64,000 nt of DNA from Trifolium pratense (taxonomy: Eukaryota > Streptophyta > Magnoliopsida > Fabales > Fabaceae), in contig NC_060065.1 in NCBI RefSeq assembly GCF_020283565.1, positions 50,828,409 to 50,892,408 of the forward strand, given 5' to 3'. Below the pieces are notes generated by a model that was given only the letters and a program-made list of their open reading frames with translations, made no database searches and was not told where the DNA came from. The translations under genes were made by a program, and so were the position numbers. This document shows, piece by piece, positions 1-10,294 of this stretch (position 1 is its first letter; every line of letters begins with the position of its first letter).

Positions 1-1
1 A

Positions 2-76
2 GCCATAGCAGAGAGGAGAATGCACGACTCTAGTTCCGACGACGATGATGATGATAATGAGAGATTACCAACGTAG
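2..76 (+). CDS. C-terminal end of an unidentified gene (partial)
   Basis: Frame 2 is open from the window edge and ends at TAG 74-76, giving 24 residues with a serine/aspartate-rich acidic stretch (SSSDDDDD) followed by NERLPT. The following AT-rich sequence looks like a 3' UTR. No domain is visible and the family cannot be named. Acidic tails of this kind occur on many nuclear and trafficking proteins. The exon is plausible but rests only on an open frame and composition. Confidence 0.4.
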   Translation, partial: AIAERRMHDSSSDDDDDDNERLPT

Positions 77-1110
77 CTATGATATAATGTTATGCAAGTG
101 AGTTTGACTTATCAGTGTATATTGTTCTCTACTTCATCATGCAACAGGTTTTATTGCCTGTAAAGTCGGAGAATTGAAGGGCAAGGTCTCAAACTTTGCT
201 GAAGTGTATGTCTTATAATGCTACAGAAGGGAAGGAATGTGTACTCTGTCGATGTGACTCTTGTTGATCAATGGAAACTACTGGATGTCAACTATATGGC
301 ATTCCTCATCAATGTGTGAACAAGGGGGGGGTTTCTTACCAACCCAAAAGAAAGAGGGTGTTAGGAGGGGGAGAGATTGTTTTTATTGTTTCTTTTCTCC
401 TCCGTTTATTTGACGGATATTGTTTTCGATCATCGTGAAATCTCAAAGTCAATAGAATGTATGACAGTAGTTGAGGTAGTTTTTTTTTTTTTTTTTTTTT
501 TTCAAGATTCCTTTCTATTTAATCATTAGTTTTTTTGTAGGGAACAATCTTGATACTGCATTTTCTTAGGAAAGGTATATGATACATGTTTGAGCTGTTA
601 CTCATTGAAATGATATATTCTAAATCTTTTCGGTGATCAATGTTAATGAGATTAACATATCTATAGTTAGTTAATAATCCAACCTTGAACATCACCAATA
701 CATAATTAATCATGGTGTTAAAATAAAAACAAAAAGAAAATAAGGTTTTAAAAAAAGTAGAAAGATATATTTAGCACCATGTAGCCTATTTCAGCATTAC
801 CATTACAATCTTTCATTGGCCAATGCCTTTGGAAAATAGGAGGAAATATAGAACCTAAATTATAATTGTGGTAATCATACACTACACATGTCAGTGGATT
901 AGTGGATATGATAATTTGGTGATCATTTAAAAATGGGGTCCTTAAAAATGGTGGGGTTTTCTTTTCCTTTTATACCCCCCATATAGTACAAGTAGTGTAA
1001 ATGTCTTGGACATATTAGTAAAAGCAACAAACTTGGTAAAGTTAAAACCTCTAAAGCACAAAAGCAAGAGCAGAAGTGGCCTCCACTCCAGGTGTTTCCT
1101 TAGTCCCTAA
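77..1110. other. Intergenic region between convergent genes
   Basis: This holds the probable 3' UTR of the gene on the left, a poly-T tract at about 480-502, and AT-rich sequence leading to the 3' end of the minus-strand DUF1218 gene. I see no further gene; the short open frames here have no family features. Confidence 0.5.
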
Positions 1111-2002
1111 TTAAGAGGCAGTGGCAGAAACGTAATAAGCAACAGAAAATAGGCCATGAACAAAACACAAAATCCCACCAATGGATAGAAAATGATGGTG
1201 TGTGAAACCACAAGAACCCCTTGATTTGTTGTTTGATGTAGTCCCTATCACTAACATGCTCAATCCAACAGCCAAAACAATCCTGATCAACAATACTCAT
1301 GGTGTTAGTGTTACCATCTTTTTCCTCTAAAACCAGTGTTTTAAAAATTGAACCGTACATCCAATCGGCGAAACCTTCAGTATATGATTCAAATGCATTA
1401 AACCGTTGGAACTATGGAAAAATTGCGGTTGAACCATTTAGTTCGGTTCGATTTTTAAAACATCGTATAAAACAGTAGTGGGATTAGGGATATATTACCA
1501 TGTTAAAATGAGGCAAGCCATTGAGAGTTGTCTATTGGGTGAAGACTTTTGAAGCTCTTGAGAACAAAGACAATTGCAGCCACCTAGCAAATTGGCTATA
1601 ACATGGGCTAAAGCCAAAAGTACTGTTGCCCCTAAACCAAGCATGAAGGCCTTATGGCTTGGATCTCTACACTCAAATATCCACAATCTCAAGTGTTTAA
1701 CCTGATTGTGTAAGAAGGAAAAAAAAAATCACATCTTAATATATTGCTTGCAACATAAGTTGTCTTTCTTAATCAAGGAAAAAACTTATGTACATTTTCA
1801 TGGATATTATTGGTGTTGTTCTTCGATCACACTACGAATATGTTATACTGTGATCGAAGAACAACACAATCTATATTTATGGTAATACAATTTTTCTACA
1901 TACCTTGTTTTGAGCAATTTCAGCCTCTATGCCAAGAATCCCAGCTGTGGCATCCATGATAACAATCAAAAGACATAGAAAAATGCCTAATCCTCTAGCC
2001 AT
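1111..2002 (-). CDS. DUF1218-family membrane protein, three exons
   Basis: Exons (minus strand) 2002-1904, 1701-1499 and 1282-1111 join at GT-AG sites in phase to give 157 residues. The N-terminus MARGLGIFLCLLIVIMDATA is a hydrophobic signal-anchor typical of DUF1218 proteins. Later come RLWIFECRDPSHKAF, the glycine-rich segment LGLGATVLLALAHVIANLLG, a cysteine cluster, and two further hydrophobic segments ending in YYVSATAS. Four membrane segments in total fit the family. In Arabidopsis, DUF1218 members (VCC and MODIFYING WALL LIGNIN) act in vein patterning and secondary-wall lignin; which subgroup this belongs to is not established. Both introns carry small inverted repeats (1813-1867 and 1337-1462). 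Confidence 0.85.
1337..1462. repeat. MITE-like inverted repeat in DUF1218 intron 2
   Basis: Termini TGTTTTAAAAATTGAACCG (1337-1355) and CGGTTCGATTTTTAAAACA (1444-1462) are near-perfect reverse complements enclosing about 90 bp. No clear target-site duplication was found, so the superfamily is unassigned. Confidence 0.6.
1813..1867. repeat. Perfect 19-bp stem hairpin in DUF1218 intron 1
   Basis: GTGTTGTTCTTCGATCACA at 1813-1831 is exactly reverse-complemented at 1849-1867, leaving a 17-nt loop. It may be a minimal MITE or a structured intronic RNA. The arms are short for a plant miRNA precursor. Confidence 0.75.
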
Positions 2003-2263
2003 TTCTTTGTTTCTAGTGTGGTTTTCTTTACCAAGTGGTAGCTAAGAAATTAAAGAGAGGAAAAGATGTAGGGATGAAATCACATTCGACATAATAGTGA
2101 GCAAAGCTTGTTTTATACTAACTAGATGCAAAATAAACTTTAATAAGTATACTTTAATGTCTTTTTTCTTTCTTTATTCTTCTCAATGTTGGATTCTTTT
2201 GATGAAGGTGCAAGAAAAGAAGGGTATAAACCAACTCATACAATAACGTGACTATAGGTATAT

Positions 2264-2519
2264 GATGTTTTCTCTTCGGGCCCCCGTGTTTCTTTTATAC
2301 CCCCAAATATTTCAATTTTGCCCTTGATAAAAACTTCGGTTCGTAGAAACCGAATTTATTTTAGTACAAATTCAGAGTAAAATTCGGTTTTTATAAACCG
2401 AAATTTGTTTTCAAGGCAAAAAAAAACTTCGGTTTCTATAAACCGAAGTTTTTTGCAAGGGCAAAATTGGAAATTCAGGGGGTATAAAAGAAACACGGGG
2501 AGCCCGAAGAGAAAACATC
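2264..2519. mobile_element. 256-bp fold-back MITE with 9-bp target duplication (MULE type)
   Basis: Long terminal inverted repeats begin GATGTTTTCTCTTCGGG and end with the complement. The element is flanked by a perfect 9-bp duplication TAGGTATAT at 2255-2263 and 2520-2528. Internal arms carry repeated AAACCGAA/TTCGGTTT blocks. It has no coding capacity. The 9-bp duplication places it with Mutator-like non-autonomous elements. A relative lies at about 26887-27151. Confidence 0.88.
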
Positions 2520-3559
2520 TAGGTATATCTATATGAAGTGGGCCAAATGATTGTGATTTTTTTTTTTTCTTTTTCATATTTCAATAATTATATATTGCTG
2601 CTATATGGAGTGGCAAATAATTTATTTTCTGCACACACGTGCAAAACCAATATCTTGCACTTATTATTACCTCATCAAATTAATGTATCGTACCCAAAAA
2701 ATAAATTATGAAACAATTTTTCACAAGAAACTAGTACTCTCCATGCATTCAAAGAAAATTATTCGCATAGTTAGAAAGCAAAGAATTGATATTAGGAAAG
2801 TGACAGAAAAAATTCCCTTCTCTTACATTTTGTTTTCCCATCAATCAAGTAACCCATCACATGAGCACGAGCCGAGGCATCAACATAAAAGCCTAAGAAT
2901 ATTTATTTTTATTGAGGAGTTGTTCTTAATGTCGTGAGTGACACTAAACCCTCTCGATAACTAATTACTTTAATTTATAAAAAAAAAAAAAAAAAGGCAA
3001 TAGATGAAAGTGACAAGTAACACTATAAATTCATCCTTACAATTACGAAAATTTATGTTTAAATTTGGATGAAGATGTTTAATTTAACAATATTGACATT
3101 GTTAGATGAGTTAAGCCTTATACAGACAATTTGAGATTAAATTTTATTCTCTAGAAAAGAAAAGACTAAAACTATTGTGTTTGATTTTAAAACTGTATAT
3201 TGGACGTAACGTACACTTTGAGGATAGTGGAGAGAATGAGTAAATTTTATTTCTAGCATCCATTCAAGTGAACGGTGATGGGTTGCTTGCACCATTAGAG
3301 GTGCTAACAGCAGAATCCAAATCCCTAATTGATGCCACCTTAATATTTTATTGATCAAATCAATTTATCATTGTTAAATCTTGAAAATTAATGTAGACTC
3401 CTTTATCTGCTATAATTTATTTACAAGTTAATTACAAATTCCACAATAGTTTTATTTTTTATTTTAGCCAATTCAATATACATATGCTTCTTATTCAACT
3501 TGTTGTAATATATATATATCAAACAAAACGAATAAACCATTAATCTTCATCAGTCTCAA

Positions 3560-3725
3560 TAACATATCAAACAATTTTATATTTTTGTAAAATTCAACAT
3601 GGATGATCTATATGATATAAGCTTTCAATCCAACGGTGGATTTTGCAAAATTTGTATTCGTTAAAACGTTATTGAGCGGTGTAACATTACTCAAATGTTA
3701 CACCGGTGTAATTTGATCTCTCCCC
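3560..3725. repeat. Half-copy of the 7961-8358 fold-back family
   Basis: Blocks GATCTATATGATATAA, CAATCCAACGGTGGATTTT and AAAACGTTATTGAG recur in the same order as in one arm of the complete element at 7961-8358. The other arm is missing. Confidence 0.65.
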
Positions 3726-3814
3726 ATATATATATATATATATATATATATTGCTTCCGGTCACATTTATCAGCAAAAAAAACACTTCAAATTTTAGTCA
3801 CAATTTTTAAACTA

Positions 3815-4070
3815 CTCTTTTGTCCCAAAATAATTGTCACATTTTACTACTGCACACTTGCCGATGCACAATTTTGATCATTAATATCTTAAGTTGTGTA
3901 TTGTTAAAAATTATGAAAATTTGATATTTTGATAGTACTCATCGAGACAAATCTAACAAGATCTCATATGCTAATATTTATCTTTATACATTAGTAAAAC
4001 ATATGGTCAAAGTAACTTATATGAATAGTGCACACAGTTAAATTGTGACATTATTTTGGGACGAAAGGAG
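3815..4070. mobile_element. Stowaway/Tc1-mariner-type MITE
   Basis: Termini CTCTTTTGTCCCAAAATAAT and the complementary ATTATTTTGGGACGAAAGGA(G) are bounded by TA dinucleotides (3813-3814 and 4071-4072). The CTC..GTCCCAAAATAA terminus is characteristic of plant Stowaway elements. The element is 256 bp and non-coding. Confidence 0.8.
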
Positions 4071-5265
4071 TAATTAATACCACTATTCCTAATACACATT
4101 TATTTAATTTTACCATTTTAGACATTTATTTCACTTTTACTTTGCAAAAGTTGTATGATTTCTAAGGAGAATAATTTAAAAAGGACAATATACTAAACTT
4201 AACTCATGATTTACACTAAATCAAAAAAATTAATTATACTTAACTAAATTTCTTAAACACCGCGTAAACGATTATTTTTACCTGCGACGAGGGAGTCCTA
4301 TTTACCATTATATTGTCCTTGCTAGCTCAGTGGCAAATTCGTGCGTTTAATTCCTGCAATTTTCCTTCAAGTTTGTTATTTACATGGCCGCCCATGTGTC
4401 AAGCCATCCAATTAAGGGTTTTAGTCTCAAAATTTTAAGCCTACAAAGAGTTGAGGGTCTCATTTTTTAAGATCTAAGTTCAAACTCATACTAAACAAAA
4501 TCTAGTTTAATTTTTAACTTAGTATTAATTTTTCGAATACCTCAATACAAAATGAGTTTTTCTACCATGTATAAATTTGTACACATTAAAAAGTTCAAAA
4601 TACTATGTTATATTTGATCCTCTCCGAGAATTGTTTTGCAAATGTATTTTGAATTTCATTTACAATTGAAAATTCACACTTTGCATGAGTGATGTATGCG
4701 ATCGGTGCAATGTGTCTGATTCGACAATTTTGTAAATTAACCCGTAATTTTTTAATTTGCATACAAAATTAATTATATTTTTGTGAAATGACACAAACTA
4801 CTTATAGTATATAAATCATGCTTTATGGAATTACTTTCATTAATGATTATTATAGTATATAGTATTGCTTTTTTTGTACTCCTTATGGTTATGGTTATCA
4901 AAATCAACAGTCAATAGTTAAAGTTACTCATCCAGAAATAAAATAACCATGGTACTATAGCAGTAAAAAACTTAGTAACAGTAAAACAAAACTAAAAATG
5001 AAAAACACACAAGTCATTAACTACACTTAACTATAATAAGCATCATTAACAAAGCTTAAGTACCATAATTAGTAGAACTCTAAACCCTAAACAGAAAAAA
5101 CTTATTCCTTTTTTTGACTTGAAAAAGCTTATTCCTTAAAAAACAAAAACCAAGAAAATCAGTAGAGAGGTAGTAAAACTTGACAGAACCAGAGAGAAAG
5201 CACACAGAACAAAACTAAATGCAATAACATGAAAACGGTGTCGTTTCTTTGTTTTCTCATTCTCA

Positions 5266-6162
5266 TCAGTGAAAGAAAGTTTTGGAAGAACCATGATCAG
5301 ACAAAGCCAAATTTTTCTGCTGCTGCTGTTGCAATTGTCTTCTCTCTGATAACTTTCTGAGCAGATAAAATTGTTCCATGGAGAAAACACAGTAACCTTG
5401 TGAACAAAGCTTTGTTTGTGCAACTGGTGAGTTCACCAGAACTTGCAAAGCTTGGTTTCTGTTCAGCATTTCCAAGTCACCAAAAACACCATTAGTAGCT
5501 CCGCCGCCGTTTTCGCCACAGTAGTTTGTGGTTGAGTGTGATGGCATTGATTCAAGAACAGAGTGTTGTGCTTGCAAAAACTTAACATATTTGGAAGCTT
5601 CTTCCAAAAGAGTAGCTTGATCCATTTTCTTATCCCATGGCATTAGTTTCTGCAAACAACGAGTTTTCTCGCTTAGTTTCTGTCTTCTATCTCTTGCAAA
5701 CTTGCTCTGACGAATCAATGAAGATGATTTTCCAGAAACAGAGTGTGGTGGGGTGGTTTCAGGGTGGCGGAGACGTTTTCTGTTAGAGGGTTGTTCGTGA
5801 TGAGAAATGAGCTGGGGGAGACGGTTGAAGGATTCAAAGGGTGGTGGTGGTGGTGGTGGTGGTGATGGTGGAAGAAATTGAGGGAAGAAGTTGAAGGGTT
5901 GTTGAATAGGAAGAAATTGGTCTAATGGAGGAAGAAGGTTTAAAGGGTTTTCTGGTTTTGGAACAAAGAAGAGATTTTCATTGTTGTTTGGAGGAGTTTG
6001 GTCGGTGATGGTTTCAGGGAGATTAGGGAGTGGAGGAGTGTTGTGATCGGAGAAGAAAGAAGGGTTGTTGTTGTAAGTGAGAAGTGATTGAAGGCTGAGG
6101 TTGGAGAACAATGGGTCTGAGGTTTCACCAGAAAACATACTAAGGTTGAAATTTGGATCCAT
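5266..6162 (-). CDS. Atypical bHLH transcription factor (bHLH117/52/53-like)
   Basis: A single-exon frame of 298 residues starting at ATG 6162-6160. Residues 1-140 are low-complexity, rich in Pro/Asn/Phe with a polyproline run at about 99-108. The helix-loop-helix lies at about 150-200 and contains the signature TRCLQKLMPWDKKMDQATLL and YVKFLQAQ, matching the plant bHLH52/53/117 group. The conserved C-terminal block LQVLVNSPVAQ...GYCVFSMEQF is also present, followed by a glutamine run. The basic region reads KFARDRRQKLSEK, so the glutamate normally needed for E-box recognition is replaced. Weak or non-E-box DNA binding is inferred. It lies upstream of a promoter region with GA/GT microsatellites. 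Confidence 0.92.
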   Translation of the reverse strand: MDPNFNLSMFSGETSDPLFSNLSLQSLLTYNNNPSFFSDHNTPPLPNLPETITDQTPPNNNENLFFVPKPENPLNLLPPLDQFLPIQQPFNFFPQFLPPSPPPPPPPPFESFNRLPQLISHHEQPSNRKRLRHPETTPPHSVSGKSSSLIRQSKFARDRRQKLSEKTRCLQKLMPWDKKMDQATLLEEASKYVKFLQAQHSVLESMPSHSTTNYCGENGGGATNGVFGDLEMLNRNQALQVLVNSPVAQTKLCSQGYCVFSMEQFYLLRKLSERRQLQQQQQKNLALSDHGSSKTFFH

Positions 6163-6899
6163 TGAATGAAAATGAGAGTGATAATAAGTATGAAAATGTT
6201 GTGAATGAAGAATGAGATTGTTATATAGTACTTATTCGTGTGTGTTATGTTAACACTGTCTCTCATAAAAGACAAAATGTTAACAGATTGAATTATTGAA
6301 AAATGCTTATGCATATAATTGAAAATCAATTGAGCAAGTAAGTAGTAAAAACTCATGAAAAGGGGAGTAATTAATTTAGTGTTGGTCACCAAATTTGCAT
6401 TTTTTTTTTCAAATGTCGACATGCGTAAATGCACAAATTTGATCAGCAATTTTTTTAATTATCTAATATAAAAAATTACGAAAATTTTATATTTTAAAAA
6501 TACTTATTAAGACAAATTGAACAAATCTTACCTGCTAATTTATTTTTATATATTAATAAAAGAATTAAGATCAAAATAAGTTATATGAATACGAGCATTT
6601 CTGAATTTTATTTTCTCAAATTCATCGATCCATATATATATAAGAAGGATTTTTCTTCGACAATGCACCGATCTATGTGTATAGAAATGATTTTCATCCT
6701 TAATCCTTTTAATAATTCTAGTCATTTTATTAGTGCGTACGATTCTCAAACAACATTTAAAAAACATACAAGGGAGTATTATATGAAAATATTAAGCTAA
6801 TAACATTGTTTTAAATGATAATAACATATGTTTGTGATAATTTTTTGTTTTGGACAGAGAGAGAGAGAGAGAGAGGTAGTACGTGTACAGCTAGCTAGC

Positions 6900-6940
<41 letters not shown>

Positions 6941-7302
6941 ATTAAGAACGGTTTGTTATACTCTGTTGTGTTGTCTGATACAATCTGTTTGTAGCCGTTT
7001 TGCAGGTCTGTATATCACCACACACCACCATATCCATGTTTCTCCATTTTGTCTTTTTCTCATCACACGCAGGGCAAGCTACACGTATATACCCTTCTTT
7101 TCTACATATAATCATATCATCATCACAAGATAGTGTATGATGTATGTAATCAAGATGGTTTAATTCTATGTACTAAAAATCCCCCATCCAACGGCTTTAT
7201 ATAATATGTCATGATTCTCATGAACATACTACTATAGTACACTACTCACATTTCATCACCATGTTATGTTATGGTCACACCCTACTTCTACATTTATATC
7301 AT
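6163..7302. other. Upstream region of the bHLH gene
   Basis: This is the 5' flank of the minus-strand bHLH gene, with AT-rich sequence and a compound GA/GT microsatellite at 6855-6940. I see no gene here. Confidence 0.5.
6855..6940. repeat. Compound (GA)n-(GT)n-(GA)n microsatellite
   Basis: Runs of GA (about 6857-6875), GT (about 6900-6917) and GA (about 6917-6940) are separated by a short unique stretch. Confidence 0.95.
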
Positions 7303-7374
7303 GCATACCGTGGGTCTCGAACCCACGACCACATGGTTAAGAGTCTTGCGCTCTACCAACTGAGCTAAACATGT
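7303..7374 (-). pseudogene. tRNA-Lys(CTT)-like locus, probably decayed
   Basis: The minus strand shows intact box A (TAGCTCAGTTGG), D stem GCTC/GAGC, anticodon loop CTCTTAA (CTT), variable TGGTC and a perfect T arm GTGGG-TTCGAGA-CCCAC. Acceptor arms pair except A:C at position 1-72. The anticodon stem has two mismatches (A:A and A:C), which a functional plant tRNA-Lys would not show. Internal promoter boxes remain, so transcription is possible; a functional tRNA is doubtful. Confidence 0.7.
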
Positions 7375-7960
7375 AGTAGTAATTTGAAATTGATTTTGGT
7401 GGGAATATAATCGAATATATACATATAAATAAATTATAATGATGAGTGAGTGCATGTGGATAAGCTGTAAGTACATCATCATATGGGCAATATGGGTACA
7501 ATATCCTCCCCCCTCACACACACATCCATGGATGCATATATATATGCATGATGATGCATATATAACCATATATATGTACACACCATTAGTACGTAATTGT
7601 ACTATAAATGGAGCAATATACCTTAACCACATGCTGCAATTACGAATTATCACTACTTCGTACAGTATAATGTTGTTTTACTGAATGAACTCTGCATTTA
7701 TTGTTATTGTTATTATACTAGTATTAGTAGTATCACTACAAATTCCAGACAAACTCCGACATATAAATGTCAGATGTTTCTTAAACACTCGTTGCATATA
7801 ATATAACATACTATGGTATCATCAATTCATAATCAATTTTCATCCACATTAATTCATTTTATACTAGTAACCAAATACAGTATATAGTATATAATATGAC
7901 CTTATTTAGACTAATCTAGGTAGTGAATTTTAAAATCAAATGAAACACCATTTTTGGTAT

Positions 7961-8358
7961 GAGTCAGGATCCGTTGACACCAACTAGTTTGACACCAAAT
8001 GTTACACCTCTCAATAACGTTTTAACCGATATAAATTTTATAAAATCCACCGTTGGATTGAAAGTTTACATCATATAGATCATTTGTGTAAAATTTCAGA
8101 CAAATCCAAAATCATTTGTTATGCTATTGAGACACATAAAGATTAACGGCATTTAAAAAAATACAAAAACCGTTAATTTTGATGTATCTCAATAACATGC
8201 CAAATGATTTTGGATTTATTTGAAATTTTACACAAATGATCTATATGATGTAAACTTTCAATCCAACGGTGGATTTTATAAAATTTATATCGGTTAAAAC
8301 GTTATTGAGAGGTGTAACATTTGGTGTCAAACTAGTTGGTGTCAACGGATCCTGACTC
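7961..8358. mobile_element. 398-bp fold-back MITE with 9-bp target duplication (MULE type)
   Basis: Inverted arms of roughly 170 bp begin GAGTCAGGATCCGTTGACAC and end with the complement. Perfect 9-bp duplication TTTTGGTAT lies at 7952-7960 and 8359-8367. There is no coding capacity. Half-copies of the same family occur at 3560-3725 and 29840-30070. Confidence 0.9.
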
Positions 8359-8367
8359 TTTTGGTAT

Positions 8368-10294
8368 ATATGTATGGTTCAAAATTGATTAAATTCAATA
8401 AAGTATAACAATAAATTTGATGAATATTAATTAAACCAGTCAACAATGTGGACTGTACTAGTACAACAATTAGGGAAAGGGTCTCTTTTAGGTGATATGC
8501 TACCACCACCAGATGTAGCCAATATTACAAAACTGGTTGTAATTAATAGGGTTGTCTCCTCTGCACACCCAGCCTCTGATTGTTGGCACTAGTCAGTTTA
8601 TCATTAACCACCACATAACGTACAAATAAACTCTAATCTCTTATTTTATCTATTCTTTATTTGTACCTTGTTGTTGTGACTCATATAAAAACCAATATAT
8701 TATGTCCATATTCATGTAATAATGTATAGCTAATGTTAACTCAATATATATGAATGTTGATTTTTATTTGAAGCCTACTCGTTAAAAATAACTATTTTTT
8801 TTAGAGTTAACAATAACTACTGGCTAAAAATATTTTAAGCTGCCAATATGTATCCAAGTTTATAATTTATTTTTTTTACTAAACAGAAGCATTAAAATAA
8901 TTTGTACTATCCTCTAAAACAAATTGTACTGAGATGTCATTTTCTCTTAATAAATGCTTGGCACTTCTTTATTTCTCTCACTATTGTACACTACCATCAT
9001 GTATAATATAATATAATATAATAAAATAGAAAAACGATTTGCTTTTCAAATTCATGCATGCTGCTTTATGCACACACAAAATCGTACTACAGAGTTTTAT
9101 GCGTCTAGTAAGGACATCAGCCAAGCAAATAAAGACAAAAGGCTAACCATATTTCCTTTAACTAACTGTTCTTCTATGGCAAAAAATTCTTGATGTAATC
9201 TCAAGGCAAGCAAAATTTGGCAGCTCATATGCTGGAGAAATCTATTTTCCCTTTGGTTAATCAGTTTTTGTGTCCATCTTTAATGCCCACTTATGTGTGT
9301 GATGTATGTAAAAAAATGTATTACAATGTTGGAGCTTATTTGTGTAAGAACCATTCTTTTATGGAATTATTCTAGCCAATAGAAGTTTTTGACAACACTA
9401 GTGAAAAATAGTTGGTAAATCAATAAAAGTTAAGAACCCAAATTGAATTCTACCACTAGACGAAGAGACGCTTTGATAGCATCCTAAAAACTCAAAAACA
9501 TTGATGTGGTAATATATTTTATTTTGTATAATTGAGGTAATATCATTTCTCCATTGACAACATAGGTTTTCAGCTACTGATTACAAGCAATATCGTTTAA
9601 ATTATGTCAAATCCAGCCAGCAGCATAAATGTTTGGTTCGTCGTTTGTCTACTCTTTCTCGTGTTCCAAAATAGTTTCACCGTGAATATTGGGAAGCTAC
9701 AAATTATAGGTTGAAGGTATGCAGATTATGTGAAATTTCAATATGAAAAGAAACATATGGCTTAGTCCTATTGCCAGCTCAGGCAAAGACACCAGCACCA
9801 GAGTACAAACATCCCACAATATACTAATTTACAAGAAATATGCGAGTTGGATGGAAAACATAAAGCAACTCCACCTCATTTTTTTATGAAACTAATACCA
9901 AATCCATTCTAGTTCTAGTACTCTGAGACCATTCATTCATCAAGAAAACTACATTGCACATTTTATCATATAAAACATTGTCCTAGTTAACAACTAGATG
10001 ATAACACAGCAAGGCCTTGAATTAGCCTCTTTTTTTTTTCCCTTCCTAACTATCATTTCATATTACACAGGAGTAAACAATACCCTACAATCAAATGAAT
10101 TAGAATCCAATGGTCAAGAAAACTGTACACAAGAATGACTGAAAAGCGGCACATGGGAAAACGCCTTGGGTTAATAATTACAGAACCCCACTCTAAAAGA
10201 GGCGGGTAGCTCTGAATGATGAACCGTTCCATATTTGATAATAGTTGTTTCACCAGGAAGTCTCTGTCCACTTCCTCCGTGAAAATGCAAGAAT
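8368..10294. other. Intergenic region and 3' flank of ATXR3
   Basis: AT-rich sequence; the right part must include the 3' UTR of the minus-strand methyltransferase gene ending at 10295. No further gene is recognised. Confidence 0.5.

Larger units (their letters stand above)
2529..5265. other. AT-rich intergenic region
   Basis: It contains a half-copy of the family seen at 7961 (about 3560-3725), an (AT)n run near 3727-3751, a Stowaway-type element (3815-4070), and a weak tRNA-like patch near 4325-4375 (TAGCTCAGTGG followed by a degraded box B). No gene is recognised. Confidence 0.5.

Noticed and set aside
4325..4375. tRNA gene or SINE head
   Set aside because: Only a box A-like match is good; box B is degraded and no cloverleaf can be drawn.
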